DNA of 64,000 nucleotides from Eudromia elegans (GCA_003342815.1 PTEX01000092.1:1903373-1967372), one strand, 5' to 3'. Counted from the stretch's first letter, positions 13,632 through 26,534 are shown. The notes: generated from the sequence alone by a model not told the origin. Translations and numbers: made by a program.

Positions 13632-15305
13632 TTGTATAACCAAGCAACTTAGAAATCACTAGCAATATCTCAAAACATGAGTTTTGGAAGATGCTATCAA
13701 GTGCCTAATCTCTTTTCATAAAATTCAATGTACGCCCCGGGGCACTCATCTTTTCCAAAAAATTCCCTATTGTATGTCCACACGCTTCTGACAGATTAAT
13801 GCAGACAGTTTCCCTCACAGAGCTCTCAGAAACTCCTCTGATCTTTCCTTTGACCCAAGTTAGTCAGACTCCTCCTTCACATTTTAGTTCTCTTTGCCAA
13901 TCATTGGCAGTGTGATNTGACACCCTTCAGACAAGTGGTTACTCCTGGTTGTAGATCATGCATAACCTGATGCTGAGCCAGGACACCTTATGAATGATCT
14001 TGCAAAAACTCTAGAAGTCAGACTATGGAGACTGTTACCTCACTTGTTCGTTCGCTTGATTGGTTTTGACTCATTGTGACTTCTGACACTTCCAAGAATC
14101 TCGCTTGCAACAAATCTGGAAAGTTGTGAATTCCGTCAGAATCCTCCTTATCTCACTTGGGTCAGTCTCAGGCAGCTGTGTCCTGCAGCATCACACAGCT
14201 TGGCTTCGTCAAAGAAACCCAAGCAAGAGCAGATATTCATGTGGTTACGAGTCTTTTTGGGAAAAGGCTGTTATCTTGTCTCTCTTGTTTATGTAAGAAA
14301 ATGACAGATCAATAACTGTGTTTACCTTTAGTAAATTATTGATAGTTCTATGAGGAATCTAAGATAGAGAGCTACTAAATGACCTAATCTGTTCTCTACA
14401 CTAAGCTCTTCACTGCTGCCGGTGAACTTTCAGGTTATAGACTAGCTGCTGTGATGTAATCTAGTGGCTTCCATCCCATTTTATTCTATAGTGGCCCAGC
14501 TGTTTGAACGGTGAGACTCCAGTGGGTCAGACACGCAGTACAGGGTCCTAGCCACAGGAGCCAATCTTCCCATCCAGTAGCATTTGCCAGAGCTGGAAAC
14601 CACGCAGTTCCAAACCAGAACAGAGCAATCATTCAGGCTTCTTGATAATGGCCACATCGTTTCTTTCCTATGGGAGAGCATTTCTTGTTGCTGCCTTTTT
14701 TCTAGATATTGGTGCTAGAAATGATTATAGAGCATAAGTTCTATGTAATGATGAATGCTTTTAACTCCAAAGTATGTACTACAAATCTGGGCATTGCACT
14801 GGCAGCTGCAGTATACCTATGCAATCCATAATAATCATTTAGAGTACATAGGCATTTGCAAAAACATTTAAGTAATCAAAATGAGGCCTGCAAAGGAAGC
14901 TTGGAGGGTTCTTTTCTTGTATGTTCTCTCTCTCCTTTGCAATACAGAGGGATCAGGTGCTTTACACAGTTGAATGTGAAGTTGTGCAGTGACTCTGTGC
15001 TGACCGGCTTTGCCACAGGACCCGTCCGTGTCTGGCATGTCCCTCTGTTAAGCCACAGGAATATGAAAGCTGCAGAGATCACTCTAGCCGTGGTAAGCAA
15101 GAAATAAAGCTGTTCTCAGTGTTCTCTTTACACTGCTGTCAACCAGGAGACCATACACACTGTGTTTCATTTTTATACCTAGTGGATGCTTAATTAGAAT
15201 TAGATACAATTGCTAAATCTATAGATATAGACATAATTTTCCAAATCTTGTCAGGAAAAAAGGAAAGAGGAAGACTTTTCCTTTCATCTATTTTTTCTCT
15301 GCAGA

Positions 15306-15364
15306 AATAAAGGGTGGTTATAGATTTTTATGATCTCACACAAAAAAAAAAAAAAAAAAAAAAA
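15306..15364 (+). repeat. A23 homopolymer preceded by AATAAA
   Basis: A run of 23 A bases (15342-15364) lies 30 bases after an AATAAA hexamer (15306-15311). The spacing imitates the tail of a retrocopied mRNA. No gene-like sequence was recognised upstream and no target-site duplication is clear, so a plain homopolymer repeat is the safer reading. Confidence 0.5.
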
Positions 15365-18300
15365 CAGGAAAAGCAGCAAATTCATGAATATTTACGCAAA
15401 GAAGAGTCTGTTGTTCATTTCAACAAAAAATACTAGCTCGTCTCTAGTGTCTAATACTTTTCCTTGAAGTTCTCACCAGAATATGTTCTAGCTACTGAAC
15501 AGCAATATGTGCTAAACACTGTCACTGATGCACTGGGTGATAAACCGAACGGACTGATAGAAAAACTCATTTATTTCTCTTCNTACACTCATGTCTAAAA
15601 GATGGAATAGTGTGTACTTCGGTTGACTCTGAGTGGTATGAAATTGAGCCAGTGAATATTTAAAAGTATTATGATATGTTTACATTTATTCAAAATATTA
15701 TTAAGAAGGAGAAGAATCTGCAACACTGAAATAGCTGGCTCACATGCTGATCTTAAGAAATTATTATGGAAGAGGGAAAGTCATAATTTTCCATTCACTG
15801 CTTAAATGGATGTATCTAATTGTCCTTAGAAGAAAAGGGGCATATGTTCCATTTTCATTTCTTCAGCTAGTTCCAGAGTTCAGAATAGTGCAAAGATATC
15901 CGCTTCCAGCCTGGGCTGACGTATGTAGAAATTTGTATATATGCAGAAAATTTGCAGATGTAACCAAAGTTATGGTACCAGTTCTTTTAGTTATGTTTGG
16001 CAAAAACTTCTTTCTTTCATGCCCTATAGGCACATTAATGAGGCCTATTAGAGACCTTGTTTTCCATTCTTACTCTTCATCTCCCCCATACTTCCTCCGT
16101 ATGCTCAGTATATTGACTGATGGTACAGANGGCACTGCCACTTTGCTCCTACCTGCCCTAACTCAGTGCTAATGCAATTTGCTTCGTCTTCGCTTTGCCA
16201 CATTTATTTAAGCATCCCAGAATTTGTTTGCATTTTGGCTTCTGCTAAATGCCTTACTAAATGGTTTTTTAATTTCATCATCCCATGCACTCCTGTGTAT
16301 CCTGATTTTGAAAGGACTCCTCCTTCACCTGTTTGTCCTTTACTTTTTTATTGCATTAATGTTTTCAGCAGTGTAGTACCACATAAGATTTCTATCTGTT
16401 TGCAAGCCTTCTCCAAGCAATTTTGCCATTTCGCGTTATCTTTGCTGCTGCCAAGAGTTCAGCAAGGGAAAGGTTATATTATTATTGAGGTATGAAGGAG
16501 GAATACAGGTTTCCAAGTTCTCTATTTTTTTTATCTGGAGCAGGGGACCAATGAAACAAAAAGCCTCAAATTATTTTCTCAGAGCTGGCCATATTTTAAC
16601 AAAACTAGAACTCATTTTTTTCAAGAATAAATAAATGACTCCATTCGAATAAGGATATCCCAAAGTATATCTAATTACAGAGCTACAGAAAGCAACAGAT
16701 CAAATTAAATGATAAACTGACGTAGATTCCTTTGAATGAAGATTGAGGGTCNATATTTTAGGATGTGTATTATTACACACATAAAACTCAGTCACTGCCT
16801 CTCCAGGCATTTTGATGAAGGCAAAAGATCAGAGTGGGTTGGTACAGCATTATGGCAAGATGAATGGTAGTGTTTATTAGCAGTAAGCCCCTATCCACTT
16901 ACTGGCAATAAGATACTGCCTTTGCAAATTCAGAATGCCATAAAGATGTAATGAAGCACTGTGCACACCATGAACAGAACTTAATGAAATGGAGCGAGGA
17001 GAGAAAGAAGTTTATGCTATTTTTTACAAAGAGGAAATGTTGACCTTTCACAAAAATATCCCAAGCTGTAAAATTCAAGATTCTGTGTGAAATGCTCCAG
17101 TATTTAGGGACACAAATTGCTATGACCTGCTGGAGGCAAAATAAACCATCTGGATTTTTTCCTTTTGTAAAGAAAGGGCTATCGTGAGGCTCAGATGTAA
17201 TCCTGGCTCTCCAGCACAGACCTAGGGGGAGGTTTTAGAGGTTCCTAAGGGCCATTAAGGTGTTNTGGTGCTTACAGATGAAGGTCAAAAGTACCAAACC
17301 AGCACAAATTCCCACTCAGTGCAAATTCATCAATGAACTGGTTGAAATGCCTTTGGAAACTCTCATCCCCAGCCACATTTCTGCTCTGTTAAAAATGTTA
17401 CTCCAGGCNCAGCATCTAGTTTTTAGAATGAAGAAATATTTCAGAATTAGAAGCAGAAATTAGACTAATTGCTTATGACATAATCTACCAGTACAAGAAG
17501 CTTCTACCCAACTTACCTTCAAGTTTATTTCTTGAGGCATGGAGATTGGCAGCCCTGCTGTCATGTTACCTACAGTCCCAGTGATTGTCACATGAATGTC
17601 TAATCTCCTTCTAATCTTGCACAGCTCTTGGCACAAGGTTTNTTTATGACAATGAGCAGCATGAGTTTTGTTTTGAATTAAAAAAAATTTTCCTTTTTTC
17701 AGTGTTTTATTTCTGGTCTCTCAATGTCATGGTAGACACTTCAGATGACAACTGTTTTCAGCAATGTGCACTTTTTAAAAAACATTGTGCAGGCTATGTG
17801 AATTATTATTTTACGCTATAGAACAGAGGGCAATATGCAGAGTAAAACCTCAAGCTCATTGCACTGTAATCCTGGTCTAAAACATTCAGGTTAGGAGATA
17901 GTTTAAATGCAGAGGAGAGGGAATCAGTGGTTCAGGAGAGCCCAGCACTCCCTGCCTCGTCACCACTGCCCTGCTGATTTACCAGGACCTGACAAGCTCT
18001 CCTGGCCACCCCTCAGACTCAGCGGGAGGTGACAGTGCTCAGAGCCTTGCAGACCTTGGTGCCATATATTTTAACAGAATGAAAATCATTTTTCAAATAA
18101 AGTGCTGCAACTTTCTAAATAATAGATGATGGCATTTAATCCCTCCACTAGGATGCGTTTCTAGCCATTATTTCCTAGGAACAAAAATGTTTGGTAGATA
18201 AAGCTGGTTTTGCATCAAAAACAACCAAAGAGATTCTCTTCATTCAAACTCCATTAAGCCCATAAATAATTTTCATGTCATTAAAACCAGTTGAATTTCC

Positions 18301-21300
18301 ATTATATAAAACTTTCTAATCTACTGCTGTCATGAATTTCACTGAGGATTAGAATGCTCTTCTTCATTTTATTCCTGAAATTAACTTAGGCTAGGGGAAA
18401 ATTAGAGAGGCCACTTTGCATTTTCAGGAACTCNGAAGGCCAGTTCACAGCAAGAACACCTACTGGCCACCTGTCTAGACACCAAGTGCTGTATAGAGCT
18501 GACCATACTCCGGAAGCTCTCTTGTCACGTATGTTACTATGCTTTAAATCTCACCAAGGAGTAAAATAGTCTCATATCTTTTGCATCTGAAATGTGGTTA
18601 CATGCTTCATACTGATTTACTTGTGACAGCGATCAGGTTAAATACATCACTGATAGTATACCATCCAACTTTTATAAAGTTCAAATTCTCTGCTTTTAAT
18701 TCAGAGTCTGGGAATTTGAGGAAAGACCTTGGTTGTTTTTGTGGATTCTGGGTCCCTGGGTTCATTAGGGCCATGGAACAGGCTCTGGTTTGCTTTATTT
18801 TGCACTTGGATGGTCCTTTTTCTTTGCTACTTCTCCAAAAGCAGGCAACTGGATTACACACAGCGCTGCATAACATTTCTGAATCCTTCTTAGGTGGGAA
18901 AACACCCAAATGAACAAAACCCTGAACACTGGAAATAACAACCTGTTCTCCTAAGCAGGACAATGTGCACCCCTTGTGTCTCAAGTCTGGCCCGTACCAG
19001 GGACAGAGTTTGTCTGCATCATTCCCATGAGACTTCCGTAGTTCAGTTCCTGGCCATAAATGCCCAAAGTTGTTAACACACATTTAATTTATGAGATACA
19101 GAGATCCACACTCTGGGTTATATCTGAACTGACAAAAATATTTTGAATGACAATCATTGATAAAAAAAATAGAATATGTAAGGTAAGAGCAGGTCTCTCC
19201 TTGTGGAAATATTTCCCTGAATGAAGATTTATTAAATGCATTATGAGATTCATAGAAAAGTATTATGAGNTGTATGGTAACTCCTCTGGTCCTCATAAGC
19301 GTCCTTTGATTTGATTATAACTGAAATGTCAAATATTTCACATAGGTTTAGGCCTCATCTTGAGCTGAAGTCAAAAGAAAATACTCTTTTGCAGTGCAAG
19401 GGACTTGCAGTTACTTTTGCACAGCCTTTGAACATGTTTTCTTTGACAATGGGATACAAAATGGCACTTTTCTTTCCAGAAAAAACAGTTCTATTTTCTG
19501 ACATTCATCAAAGCTAGAACCGTTCATTTTGTGATTTTCTCACAGACTACTTATTCTGTGTTCTGTTGTGTTTCATTTAAAGTGTGAGTTCTTCTAACAG
19601 CCCACACATTTTGGTCATTTGCTATGACACCTGATGTCTTTGGTGAGCTACCAATTGACTTACAGGCAGGAGGGCTTTCTTGTGACACCTGAGCCCTACC
19701 AGGCTCTATCGCANGTAACGTTTGGCCTGCTGGAGCTTAGATTCATTCTTAGCTACAAATGAATAAGTTCATAAAGCAACTGAAATGTACTTTAAAAGGC
19801 TGCAGATAGGACTGCAGGAAAATCTGACTGCAAAGGAAGGATGAAAGATGAGAAGAAAAAGAAATAAAATAGCAGTTTTGATCAGCCAGAGCAACAGAAG
19901 TGCCATCAGCTTCCCAAGCATTTTCAAGCTGAAAGTTGCACACACTGATTTGCACTCATTCCTCCTAGGGCAGGAGAGAGGGGCCAGGCCTTTAACTCTG
20001 TCCTGAAGGCAGGGATATACTTCTTCCACACTTTCAAATATTGATTTTCAGCAGACCTAAATACAAGTATTTCAATACCATTAGTGGACAACTGAAATAT
20101 GATAATTTTAAACACATTTTTTCTCTTCTTATCATGGAAATGGACCCTTTCCTGAAGTTCTGCATGTACGTGTGTATGTTAAAATGAGACTAGATTCTGT
20201 TTAATCACGAAACACAAGGACATCATAATCCTGTCCATTTCCAGTGTCTGTGGAAATTTTGCACTACTCCGATCAAGCAAAATAANTTTTCTATGAGGAA
20301 AAACTAATCAGCAGCAGTGGGAATGAAGGAAATAAATGTTGCTGATCACACTATCTGTGATTCCTAAGAGTTATACAAGGGTCTTTAGAGAGAAACAAGA
20401 TTTCAGNCAGAGCACTTCTACCAAAGCAGGAGTAGCATTTTTGCACTATCTGTAATTAATAAAGCAAGCAATTAAAGAAGTGTAGCTACATGGCTAGCAC
20501 TGAAACTTTATCTCTATATTAATATATTAAATTTTAAATAACTGATACCATCTGAAAGAAGCCTAATTAAGCAGAAAATTACTTGGAGCCAAAGAATCAG
20601 AATCTCACATTTTCTCTTAACTGCAGATAGACTTTATGCATTGCATAAGTCTATGTGCCACTCCAAACTCATTAATAAAGCCTTCCTCCAAGCCCAGGAA
20701 TGGTTTAATATCAGAATTTAGGCAAGAGTGATATTTCTACAGCCTCATCCAACACTGTCCTCTTTGCTTCTTGTTCCATATTACCCTTTTATGAAAGGAA
20801 GCTTTGCTGGTTTGTGTTGATATGACAACAAGACTTGGATCAAATACGATAGCTATGCCACAGTGAATAAGCCAAACTGCTTCTCACTCTATAGCCTTGT
20901 TTTTCTTCAGTCACATCTGTTTTTTATATTTCTTTTGGTTTGAATCATTAGGAGTTCTAATTAAGAGGAATTATACAAAACTATACATAGGTATACTCAT
21001 TTAAATTCTACGTAGGCCCCTGTTTCCTTGCCCAGTCAAGTGCAGTTGTGTNGTTACTCACCAGTGTTGCTGAAATGCTCTGGCAATGTGTCTGCTACAT
21101 TCCTGAAATGAGATCAAAACATCAGTACCGTATATTTTTAACATCCTTTTTTAAAACAAAAGGAATGTAAGTCATTACCAAGCAGAGTCGTGACATCAGG
21201 GCACCTTTTGCGTCACTACTGATCATTACTGCCATGATGAAAAACATCTTAAAAGTTCAGCAGATGTCACATTTTGAACTCATCTAATAACCTATGACGA

Positions 21301-21689
21301 GGTTCTCTATGTTTCCATAAATAAATGTTTTATATTCAGCTTTTTATTCCTTCAGCAAGTTCTCAGCAGCATTATATTAAATAGCTAAAGGGGATTATGT
21401 CTTGCTATACATCATTATTGGATAATATTGGGTAGAATCTCCAGACTCTTAAACTTTTTTTCTTTAGGAACTATGAATCATCTGAATGACAGCTACTCTG
21501 CAGTCAATATTAACTTACATGTCTCCGATCTGGTGTTTTCAAATGCACTAACTTAAGTGCTACCTTGAACTCAGCAGAAAGAAAAGAAACCATTTTTTGT
21601 GGTATCTATCCCATTATCTATCCACCCAAGGAAAGGGCTCATTTCTGGGTTTCNGTGCACGCTCTGTCCTCAAAGCACTTTTCCCCTAT

Positions 21690-22170
21690 GAATGTGCCTG
21701 TGTGGCGCCCACGGTGCCACAACGGCGGTGGCAGCGGCCAGCAGCACCCGACCACTGTTGGGGACACGCGGCTGGCAGCAGCGCTGCTCACTGCCAAGGG
21801 GGAAAGGCAGAGAAGGGCCATGAGCAAGCACAAGGTGACAGAGGGCAGGGGTGAGTGGGAAGCGTGCAGGACAGACCAGCAGGATCCACGGCGCCCAGCA
21901 GGCTGGCCTGCAGTGACAGCTGCCTCGAGGGCAGAGCAGAGGCAGGAAAGCTGAGGCAAAGCTCCAGGATGGCGTGCTTGCTCCTGCTCCCGCCGGTGAT
22001 TCCCTGACACATTATCCTGTCATTCTTGCAAACGTTTCAAAGAAAAGTTCCCGAACGCCGGAGCTTTGCTATAGGCACTGCAGCTGGGAAGGGCTACACA
22101 AACGCTGCCATCCGCTCATCAAATGAAGTTCAGCCAGAGCTGTTGACAGCTTGGCCCTTAAAACCGGCGG
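21690..22170 (+). promoter_or_regulatory. GC-rich islet about 1.6-2 kb upstream of ADRA1B
   Basis: The sequence changes sharply from AT-rich to GC-rich with many CG dinucleotides, densest at 21700-21970. A strong splice-donor match, GGG then GTGAGT at 21851, lies within it. It could be an upstream ADRA1B promoter with a non-coding first exon that splices to the acceptor at 23447. Neither transcription nor a start site can be read from the sequence, so this is inference. Confidence 0.35.
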
Positions 22171-23220
22171 CACTCGGCTGCAGCAGTCTGTTGTAGCTGC
22201 TGTATTAAAAATGAACCTTTTATTTTAAACACAGTACATTTTGTCACAGGAAAATCAATATACTGTAACCCAGGGTCCTGCAGACAACAGCTGCAGGATA
22301 TAACCTGATGGCAGAAAGTTGAAAACAGTACTTCTGGCAGTTCTGTGTGGAGCTAATCTTTCGCTTTTTGTTTTTAACAGCACCGGGCTATAAAGAATGG
22401 ANTTTTCTCCCTACCAGGTGATCCAAAGCTACCCCAAATGAATAAACCACTGTTTGGAACATCAAAGTGCTATTAGCAGTGCTAGAAAGTAAATCTCTTG
22501 TTACTGGATTTTGTCTTTACAGGATACTACAGATATTCCCAGAGTTACAGTAAATTAANGGGTCCTGTCTCAGAGATCTCTCATCCTTTGGCAAAGGGAG
22601 AACAAGGCACTTAAGCATAAAAAGTAGCTTCAGGAACTGTTACTTTTCACTGTCCTTCACTTTGGCTGTAGTTAGGGGTGCTGAGCAACCTTGAGGACTG
22701 GGATCTGCAATCCGTCTATGTTTAGCAGTTACCTAGTTATAAAAGGTGAGATGAAGCCATAGATGTGCGTAGTACCTGGGAGGACAGGACAAACATAAAG
22801 AGCTTACTGGAGACTTGGATTTTGATCATCTGTTACTTTCTGTATATCAAAGGAATATTTACCACTAGAAACAATCACTTCTACATTTCTATGTGAATTT
22901 AGGTACATTTCTATGCTATCATTAAATACTGAACCTATCTACAAACCAGGGATTTTTGGAACCTACATATTCTCCCTACAAGGTGGGACACCATGAGTTC
23001 TCTAAAATTCCCTGAGCTTCACTTTGGTTAGAAAACAAACTCAAATACATTTACTGGGTGACTGATTGTTGAAGGGTGCTAGATCATTTTGTACTGAAAT
23101 TGCATTTTCGCCACATCCCAGTGCATGTATTTTTCTCAGATAATGAAACTGTGTTTTTAAGAGTTTCCAATCCTGCTTTCTCTGCGGCGAATGCTTTAAT
23201 TAAGATTGATACATACCATT
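22171..23220. other. Spacer between the GC-rich islet and the ADRA1B promoter
   Basis: AT-rich DNA with no open frame, repeat or RNA gene recognised. If a leader exon at about 21.8 kb is real, this stretch would be a 5' UTR intron. Confidence 0.5.
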
Positions 23221-23225
23221 TGTTG

Positions 23226-23447
23226 AGCTTCCCGGCTGGGATCGGGAAGCTGTAACTGGAAGTGCATTGCCCTCTAGCGCTGCGCCGCGCGCTGATGTCA
23301 CTGCGCCGGCAGCGGCGGCGGTGGCAGCAGCCAGCCCAGCGCCAGCCCCGCTCGTGCGGCGCTGCCTCNGCTCCCAAACGCTGCCCGCAGAGGCACGAGT
23401 GCGCGGCTGGGCACAGGGGAGAGCAGTAAACCTGTCTTTTCTTTCAG
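23226..23447 (+). promoter_or_regulatory. ADRA1B: ADRA1B proximal GC-rich promoter region
   Basis: This CG-rich block ends about 320 bases before the ADRA1B start codon. It opens with a perfect 9-bp inverted repeat (AGCTTCCCG at 23226-23234, CGGGAAGCT at 23243-23251). It contains a CRE-like TGATGTCA at 23293-23300 and a long GCGGCGG-rich stretch. A second CRE-like GACGTCA lies just past it at 23449-23455. There is no TATA box in a convincing position, which fits a TATA-less receptor gene. The block ends in a pyrimidine tract and AG at 23446-23447 that resembles a splice acceptor, so part of it may be intronic in some transcripts. Confidence 0.5.
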
Positions 23448-23586
23448 GGACGTCACGATCTAACCAGCTACTTTCAAGTGTCAGCCAAGACTTCTGCCTG
23501 CTAATTTCTGCTCTAACGAGCCGATAGGAGAAATTAAGCAAGTTTGCAGAGCTTGGGACTGCCGGCAGGCTCCAGGGGACTTCGTG

Positions 23587-23765
23587 ATGGGCAAGTTTTG
23601 TGTGGGCAGAGCTGACAGCTTGCTGGGAGGATGAGTTTGCCATCTAAACCTGGCTGGGGCTTTGCTGCAACTTCTTGGGTAGAGAGATAACTTACAACTG
23701 AACTCAGACGTCTGCGTGTTGTGCAAGGGATCCAATCATAGCTTGCTATGGAGGATAATTTTTAA
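23587..23765 (+). promoter_or_regulatory. ADRA1B: Chain of three uORFs in the ADRA1B 5' leader
   Basis: Three short upstream reading frames precede the receptor start. uORF1 at 23587-23634 encodes 15 residues (MGKFCVGRADSLLGG). uORF2 at 23631-23690 encodes 19 residues, and its ATG overlaps the stop of uORF1 as ATGA. uORF3 at 23748-23765 encodes five residues (MEDNF), and its stop lies one base before the receptor ATG. A 19-codon leader peptide restrains translation of the beta-2 adrenergic receptor mRNA, so a similar brake is plausible here. It applies only if the leader is unspliced across this stretch. Confidence 0.55.
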
Positions 23766-23766
23766 G

Positions 23767-24727
23767 ATGAATACCTACCTTGGAGATAAATCCAATTCAT
23801 CAACACCTGGATATCTGAAAGTGTCTGCACTAAATAATGGCAATCTTTCTGCAAACAGCTCCAATGAGACAGCAAGCAACCTGGATTCACCTGCCTTGGA
23901 TGTCAGTAGGGCTATAATTGTGGGGCTTATCCTAGGTGCCTTTATACTCTTTGCTATTATAGGTAATATCATGGTAATTCTCTCTGTTGCTTGCAATAGA
24001 CATTTAAGAATCCCTACCAACTACTTCATAATTAACCTCGCAATAGCAGATTTGTTGCTGAGTTTTACAGTGCTCCCATTCTCTGCTACACTGGAAATCC
24101 TTGGCTACTGGGTTCTGGGGAGGATATTTTGTGATATCTGGGCAGCAGTTGATGTGCTGTGCTGTACAGCTTCTATTTTAAGTCTATGTGCCATTTCTAT
24201 AGATAGATATATTGGGGTACGTTATTCTCTCCAGTATCCGACTTTGGTAACAAGAAGAAGAGCAATTTTGGCTCTCCTGGGTGTCTGGGTCCTTTCCATG
24301 GTCATCTCCATTGGGCCTCTTTTGGGCTGGAAAGAGCCAGCACCCAAGGATGACAAGGAGTGCCGCATCACGGAAGAACCGTTCTACGCTTTGTTTTCTT
24401 CCTTGGGCTCATTCTACATTCCCTTGATTGTCATCCTCGTGATGTACTGCCGGGTCTACATTGTGGCCAAGAGGACTACTAAGAACCTGGAAGCTGGGGT
24501 TATGAAAGAAATGTCCAACTCCAAGGAGCTGACTTTACGGATTCATTACAAGAACATGCATGAGGACACATTAAACAGCACCAAATCCAAGGGCCACAAC
24601 CCCAGGAACTCCTTAGCTTTCAAACTGTTTAAATTCTCTAGAGAAAAGAAGGCAGCCAAGACGCTGGGAATTGTGGTTGGCATGTTTATCTTGTGCTGGC
24701 TACCCTTCTTCATAGTTCTCCCTCTAG
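23767..24727 (+). CDS. ADRA1B: Alpha-1B adrenergic receptor, coding exon 1 (residues 1-320 plus first base of Gly321)
   Basis: A Gq/11-coupled plasma-membrane receptor for noradrenaline and adrenaline, signalling through phospholipase C and calcium. The start at 23767 is the first in-frame ATG and has A at -3. The N-terminus has four N-glycosylation sequons (N10, N26, N30, N33). TM1 begins near residue 49. Visible class A marks are D95 (2.50), C122 and C199 for the extracellular disulfide, D129 (3.32, amine-binding), DRY at 146-148, the TM5 serines S211 and S212, and FILCWLPFF at 307-315 in TM6. The third loop is nearly identical to the mammalian alpha-1B receptor (recalled, not aligned). The exon ends at CTAG then GTAAGT, inside the TM6-loop-3 junction, the intron position typical of alpha-1 receptors. 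ADRA1A or ADRA1D are excluded by loop and TM identity. Confidence 0.97.
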
Positions 24728-26534
24728 GTAAGTTGGTAATCAAGGGATTATGTGGAGGGGAAAAAGGTTAATTTTTTTACTACAAAAATGTCACAGAAAA
24801 ATCAGGTAAATCATAAGTAGCTATCATTTGGAGAACTGCAGTGAATAAGTGAGAGGGAGGGAAATGAAAATAATTTATCTATGATACTGTCTCTTTCAAA
24901 GAGTCATGCTGGAACTTTGCAAAGTCTGGAGCCTTAGAAAGTCTGTTCATTTATTAGTCATTGTCAGNGATATAAGAGGTGTCAAATCAGGGGACTGTAT
25001 CTTCAGAGTTTAGATATTTTATCCCTGTTTATAGGTTTTGCTTCATTTGAATTAGCTTCCAGAAATATTTTTATGGGGTACTATAACAAAAGTACTAGAT
25101 AGAAATACAAAAAGGTTCAACACTGAAATGTTCTTATTTTGTTTTACTGTTAGATGTTCAGACTATAATACAGAAGGTTGCTGGTAGTTTTAAATGGAAA
25201 GGGGCTTGATCTAAAGATGAAGTGCCAAATTCCCCTGAGCTTTGGGAAGCTCAAAAAAAATCTAGTTCTCAGCTCAAACTTCACTGATCAAATCCCCAAA
25301 AGAAACATGCAAAGCCCATTGATCCCATCAGAAATGTTCTCACTGATTTCTGTAGATTTTAGCATTTAGGAAAATATCAGGTCGCATTCGCTGTGTTAGT
25401 TTGTGTGAGCCACTTCATTCACTTTCAATTTAAAAAATTACTGCAGCATAAAGGGAGCCTCTGCATGGGGCTTGGCATCCCTCTTCTGGTGCTTTGCCTT
25501 GGTCTTTGATACCAGCACAATCTCTAAAGGGGACTATCTCAAGACCTTTTAGCATTGAGTTACTAAGCTCTCAAAAATATCTGCCCAAAATTCACTCCTC
25601 CAAAGCACAATCTGGCAGCCTAAATATGGAAAGAGGTGGAAAACAAAAGGGAAATAAAAAAAAGCCTTTGTTAATGTTCTGTATTCATGTTTACTTGGTT
25701 ACCCTACCAAAACATTTCTAATTCAGTGGTAAGCTAATATTTTTAGACATAGTTGTAGAAAACTAAACTGAGTTCAACAGCCTAGTTCTGGCAAAGTGCT
25801 TTTTAAAATAATTTCAGTGAATATGTAACGTAATTTGGACTAGAATTTCTATTACAGGACAACTACCACAACTACTGCAGCACAACTTTAGTATCTCTAG
25901 CTTAATGCATCTAAAACAGGAAAATNGAGAAAATTCAAAACCTGTGTAAAGCTAATGTTAAGGATGTGACAAGTTCCCAGGAGAAGGGATATTATGAGCA
26001 AGTTCTTTTTGGCTACTAAGTTTTAAGCCCTTGTGCTAGCTCTCAAAAGAAGTTTATAACGTTGAACAAGAGGCCGGATTTTACAGAAATAATATCTACA
26101 TGGATAGAAACATATTTACATCATTATTAGTATTATTATTAGCACTAGGTATGTTGCTGGTGGGTCAGGATCCCATTATAAAGTAAGATCCTCAATGATT
26201 TTAAATGATTGAAGGAACTTAGAGGTAAAAAAAAGCAAACATGAATGCAATAGAATAGATTATTATCTAGCAAAAGCCAGGTAGCCACTGATGCTGCTCA
26301 GTGAACACCAGATGCTGACCAGTCCATTAAACACCTTTGAACCCAAGGCAGGCCTCCCTTAAGAAACAATCTTCCAGTTGGAACAGTCTTGGGAGAAGGT
26401 TTGAACCCTCCTAGTGCTCCCCGTGAGGTGGAATGAGTTATTGCTTAAGACACCTGCATGGAGAATTTGTCTCTTGTCACAGTACGATTTTATCTGTGAC
26501 CTAAGCTGTGTCCAAGGCACAAGCGAGGCCCCTG

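Larger units (their letters stand above)
12270..21680. other. Intergenic DNA upstream of ADRA1B
   Basis: No gene was recognised. Contents include a 14-bp tandem duplication at 13604-13631 and a 23-base A run at 15342-15364. Some longer chance-like open frames occur: 15744-16172 and 16166-16495 on plus, 18607-19083 on minus. None shows homology I can name, codon bias or splice context. Conserved non-coding elements may be present but cannot be identified without an alignment. Confidence 0.55.

Noticed and set aside
15744-16495. Two long overlapping plus-strand open frames (142 and 109 codons) rich in hydrophobic residues
   Set aside because: They are in different frames, in T-rich DNA that favours hydrophobic codons, with no recognised homology or promoter.
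18461-18480. CTCF-like ACACCTACTGGCC
   Set aside because: The left part of the motif (GCC before the core) is not matched well enough.
18607-19083. A 158-codon minus-strand open frame
   Set aside because: No domain or family was recognised, a plus-strand frame also runs through it, and no splice or promoter signals support it.
23716-23766. A 17-codon upstream extension of the ADRA1B frame
   Set aside because: It would start on GTG, not ATG. The ATG at 23767 aligns with the start of other alpha-1B receptors and has a good context.
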